Notes under the pieces: model-generated | Seen by the model: the letters and a program-made list of their open reading frames with translations, nothing else | Database searches by the model: none | Told to the model about the DNA's origin: nothing | NCBI GenBank assembly: GCA_016882265.1 | Contig: VGVB01000001.1 | Location: 62,001-126,000 of the forward strand | DNA length: 64,000 nt | Reading direction: 5' to 3' | DNA from: Gammaproteobacteria bacterium | GTDB lineage: Bacteria; Pseudomonadota; Gammaproteobacteria; Steroidobacterales; Steroidobacteraceae | Made by a program: the position numbers and the translations under genes | Part shown: piece after piece, positions 61,442-64,000 of the stretch | Position numbering within the stretch: the first letter of the stretch is position 1 | Layout: the number at the start of each line of letters is the position of its first letter

Positions 61442-62967
61442 TGGCCCGGCGCGGCTCGCGGCTCGCGGCGCTGCTGCTGGCGGGCGTGCTCGCCGCCGCG
61501 CCGGTGCCGGGCACCGAACTCGGTGAGGCGCGCAAGCTGGCCGCGGCGCGCCAGTTCGCCCCGGCGCTCGAGCTGTACGACCGGCTGGTCGCGGCGGAGC
61601 CCGACGATGACGAACTCGCGATCGAACGCGCGCGCGTGCTCGGTTACGCCGACCGCAACGCGGCGGCCGCCGACGCCTGGCGGGACATCGCCGAGCGCTT
61701 TCCGGCCCGCCGCACCGAAGTGCTGCCGGCCTGGGCCTGGCAGACACTGTGGGCCGGAGACGAGACGGCCGCCGTGCCGTTGTTCGAGGAAGCGCTCGTG
61801 CTCTCGACCGCCGATCCGCACGAACGCTTCGGCCTGGCCCAGGCGCTCAACTATTCCGGCCGGCACCGGGCCGCGGCCGGCGAGTTCGCCACGCTGCTGC
61901 CGTCGACCGATGCAGCACTGCTGCTGCATGCGGCGCGAGCACACTACTGGGCGGCGTTTTCTGACCAGGCGGAGCCGCTGCTTGCCGGGACGACGCTGCC
62001 GGTGGCGCAGTGGCTGCGGGACTACCGGATCGGCCGCGAGCTGCGCCCCTACGTCTCCGGCGACTTCGAGTTCGCCGACGACTCGGACGAGCTGCGCATC
62101 GTCGCCGCCTCGACCGCCGCCGGCTGGCGCCTGACCGGGCATGACACGCTGGAACTGTCGCTGCGGTCCGCTTGGCTGGATGGGCCGGATACGCGCATGC
62201 CACTGCCGGCGCCGGGCAGTGCCGACGGGCAGCAGTTCCTGCTCACGTGGAGCACGCGCCGTGGAGACATCGAACCGGGCGGCGCCGTGATCTGGCCAAG
62301 TCTCTCAGTGGGCTGGCGCGATTACGGCGAGTGGCGGAGCTTCGCGTGGCGGGCACGGGCCCGGATCGTGCCGCGCGACGGCATCACGCTGACTGCGAGC
62401 GCCGGCAACGGCCCGGTCGAAACGATCGGCGCGATCCGCAACCGCATCGAATACACGGAGGCCGCGCTGGGCGCCGAGCTGCGGCCCCACCCGCGCTGGC
62501 TCATCGCGGCGGGCGCGACGCGCCTCGACTTCGACGGCGGCAACACGCGAAATCAGGCGACGCTGCGCGCCGAGTACCTCGCGCATCCGCCGCTGCGCCT
62601 GCGGCTTGGTATCGATGGTCTGCAGTTCAGCAACGACCGGCCGACCGGGCCGGCACGACCCGATCAGGGCTACTGGAACCCGGACCGTTATCGCGAGCTG
62701 CGCCTGTACACGTCGCTGTCGGTCGAGCGCGGCGCGTGGAGCTTCGATGCGCGGCTCGCTACCGGCTGGTACGACGAGCGCAGCGGCTGGGGCGACCGCA
62801 GCTCCGGCGCGCTGCTCGCCGCCGAGGCCGCGGCCGGCTGCGACCTGTCGCCGGCGCTGCGGCTGCGCCTGTACGCGGGCGCTGCCGATTCCGGCTCCGG
62901 ATTCGGAGGCGGCGGGCGTGGTTACCGGCGGGTGTACGGTGGGATCGGCTTGACCGGGTATTTCTGA
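61441..62967 (+). CDS. TPR-beta-barrel outer membrane exporter (PgaA-like)
   Basis: A 508-residue protein. It has a signal peptide (RLAALLLAGVLAAAPVPG), TPR-like helical repeats over about residues 25-180 (LAAARQFAPALELYDRLVAA, FGLAQALNYSGRHRAAAGEF) and a C-terminal beta-barrel rich in alternating strands, ending VYGGIGLTGYF with an aromatic C-terminal residue. PgaA of the PNAG system has the same order of periplasmic TPR and outer membrane barrel. The ATG overlaps the glycosyltransferase stop. It likely exports the polymer made by the PgaC-like protein. Confidence 0.8.
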   Translation: MARRGSRLAALLLAGVLAAAPVPGTELGEARKLAAARQFAPALELYDRLVAAEPDDDELAIERARVLGYADRNAAAADAWRDIAERFPARRTEVLPAWAWQTLWAGDETAAVPLFEEALVLSTADPHERFGLAQALNYSGRHRAAAGEFATLLPSTDAALLLHAARAHYWAAFSDQAEPLLAGTTLPVAQWLRDYRIGRELRPYVSGDFEFADDSDELRIVAASTAAGWRLTGHDTLELSLRSAWLDGPDTRMPLPAPGSADGQQFLLTWSTRRGDIEPGGAVIWPSLSVGWRDYGEWRSFAWRARARIVPRDGITLTASAGNGPVETIGAIRNRIEYTEAALGAELRPHPRWLIAAGATRLDFDGGNTRNQATLRAEYLAHPPLRLRLGIDGLQFSNDRPTGPARPDQGYWNPDRYRELRLYTSLSVERGAWSFDARLATGWYDERSGWGDRSSGALLAAEAAAGCDLSPALRLRLYAGAADSGSGFGGGGRGYRRVYGGIGLTGYF

Positions 62968-63019
62968 TCCGCCCTCGCGTCGTGCTGGCGGCCGCTGGAA
63001 AAATAGCTAAAATAGCCAA

Positions 63020-63283
63020 ATGAGCAGGAAGGTCTCGGCGACCGACGCCAAGAACAACTTTGGCGGCCTGCTGGAAGAGGTCACCGCTCGCGGGCGCGTG
63101 GACATCTGCCGGCATGGGCGCGTCGTGGCCGTCGTGTTCTCGCCACGGGCACTCGAGGAGCTGCAGAGATCGCGGACTCTGATGCCGGGCGACGATGCCT
63201 GGGGCAGGACCCATCTGATTCCGCCGGCCAGGGCGCGTGCCGCCAGGCTCCTGCGGGTGCCGGAAGACTTCGATGACGACTGA
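63020..63283 (+). CDS. Phd/YefM-type antitoxin
   Basis: An 87-residue protein: MSRKVSATDAKNNFGGLLEE, then VDICRHGRVVAVVFSPRALE, the Phd/YefM DNA-binding fold, and a C-terminal region ending LRVPEDFDDD. An AT-rich AAATAGCTAAAATAGCC stretch with two near-repeats lies right before the ATG and includes a TAAAAT -10-like element at 63008-63013, which would give a very short leader. The stop overlaps the start of the next gene, so the two form an operon in the manner of type II toxin-antitoxin pairs. Confidence 0.82.
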   Translation: MSRKVSATDAKNNFGGLLEEVTARGRVDICRHGRVVAVVFSPRALEELQRSRTLMPGDDAWGRTHLIPPARARAARLLRVPEDFDDD

Positions 63284-64000
63284 GCGCGAAATGGCGGCGC
63301 CGCTGACTCCGGAGGAGGTACGGCGGATTCTCAGCCTGTGTTCGCCCCGTGGCCTGCTCGTCGGTGGCCAGGCGCTCGCGTTCTGGGCGGACCACCTCGA
63401 GGTTCCGCGGCCCGCCAGTCTGGCCACGGTCGTGACGGCCGATGCGGACTTCATCGGCGACGCAGCGCTGGCCCGGACCCTGGGCCGGGAGCTGCGCTGG
63501 CAGACCTGGATTCCGGCGCTGGACGATCCGACGCCGCAGACCGGCAAGGTGACGCATCGGCTGCGCAGCGGCGCGGTCAAACAGGTCCACTTCCTTTCCG
63601 GAGTGATCGGGCTGACGACCAAGGACATTGAACGACGTGCGGTTGAAGTCGAAGTAACCGACATCGGCAGGGTCCGGGTGATGCACCCGGTCGACGTACT
63701 GGACAGCCGGATCCAGAACCTGCACCTCCTTGCCGAAAAGCGCACGGCCGCCGGTATCGCCCAGGCGAAGCTGGCGATCGAAGTCGTTCGCGCCTTCATT
63801 CGCGCAGAGGCTGCGCGGCGCGGGGAACGGGTGGCCCTCAAACTGCTCGAGCGCGTCGCTGCGATTGCCGCCGACATCGCCGCCGTCCGCGTGTACGTGC
63901 TGTATGGCATTGACCCGTTGAGCGCCGTGCCGATCGAGGATTTCCGCACGACATCGGCACTGCACCGGCGCCGCTGGCCCCAGGTCCTCGCGGAAATCGG
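63273..64000 (+). CDS. Putative nucleotidyltransferase-fold partner of the antitoxin (partial)
   Basis: Open from ATG 63273 to the window end (242 codons seen, no stop). The start MTTEREMAAPLTPEEVRRIL is followed by RGLLVGGQALAFWADHLEVP and TVVTADADFIGDAALARTLG. An LVGGQAL-(about 25)-DxDF pattern is what nucleotidyltransferase-fold toxins such as AbiEii/MNT show, so I propose that fold. A later helical part (KRTAAGIAQAKLAIEVVRAF) is compatible. The gene overlaps the Phd-type antitoxin by 11 nt. It may be a toxin of a less common type; a housekeeping role cannot be excluded. ATG 63291 is an alternative start. Confidence 0.55.
   Translation, partial: MTTEREMAAPLTPEEVRRILSLCSPRGLLVGGQALAFWADHLEVPRPASLATVVTADADFIGDAALARTLGRELRWQTWIPALDDPTPQTGKVTHRLRSGAVKQVHFLSGVIGLTTKDIERRAVEVEVTDIGRVRVMHPVDVLDSRIQNLHLLAEKRTAAGIAQAKLAIEVVRAFIRAEAARRGERVALKLLERVAAIAADIAAVRVYVLYGIDPLSAVPIEDFRTTSALHRRRWPQVLAEI

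Overview
The window is a strongly GC-rich bacterial chromosome segment with dense, often overlapping genes. TonB-dependent uptake, PEP-CTERM secretion signals, a Pga-like exopolysaccharide locus and proteobacterial-style regulators point to a Gram-negative, probably a gammaproteobacterium. The species cannot be named from the sequence. The gene content identifies an aerobic steroid (sterol or bile acid) degrader.

Left part (1-17208). A partial pRiA4b ORF-3-like gene and a C-terminal scrap of a restriction-modification protein lie at the edge. A minus-strand catabolic operon follows (three SDRs, DUF1015 protein, Old Yellow Enzyme, SnoaL-like protein, SMP-30 lactonase, acyl-CoA ligase), with a plus-strand ligase/SDR pair beside it. 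Then come a VapBC module with a perfect palindrome upstream, an exported amidohydrolase with a TonB-dependent receptor, and an AraC-type regulator. A frameshifted pseudogene lies at 6440-6818.

Middle (17399-32976). A 5'-truncated ISNCY/IS1202-type element flanked by 16-bp direct repeats precedes a 13.7-kb plus-strand operon for the HIP stage of steroid breakdown (rings C/D): ipdA, ipdB, ipdC, an echA20-like crotonase, two acyl-CoA dehydrogenase pairs, two thiolases, an Rv3548c-like SDR, ipdF and a MaoC hydratase. Two tandem AsnC/Lrp regulators end it. A second vapBC pair follows.

33111-39242. A minus-strand operon encodes an APC permease, a glutamine-synthetase-like gamma-glutamylamide ligase, a class I glutamine amidotransferase, a UroD-fold methyltransferase and a cobalamin-binding corrinoid protein. 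A divergent XRE-cupin regulator sits across a palindromic operator. The combination of Puu/Ipu-type gamma-glutamyl chemistry with corrinoid methyl transfer is the least expected system in the window, and I predict use of a methylated amine.

39557-47982. A plus-strand operon matches the actinobacterial igr (side-chain) locus: FATP-type acyl-CoA ligase, ChsE1/ChsE2-like dehydrogenases, MaoC-DUF35 fusion ChsH2, ChsH1 and Ltp2 aldolase, followed by a second thiolase-fold protein with its own DUF35 partner. Relics of a TacAT-type toxin-antitoxin pair follow.

Right part (48422-64000). This holds a PEP-CTERM protein, an F420-type nitroreductase-like protein, DUF2889, a KstD-like flavoprotein, a FadD3-like ligase, an SDR/MaoC pair, a LuxR regulator, a BaiE-like steroid dehydratase, an LLM oxidoreductase, a crotonase, a second PEP-CTERM protein, a Pga-like polysaccharide operon, and at the edge a Phd-type antitoxin overlapping a possible nucleotidyltransferase-fold partner. 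No tRNA, rRNA or CRISPR was recognised.
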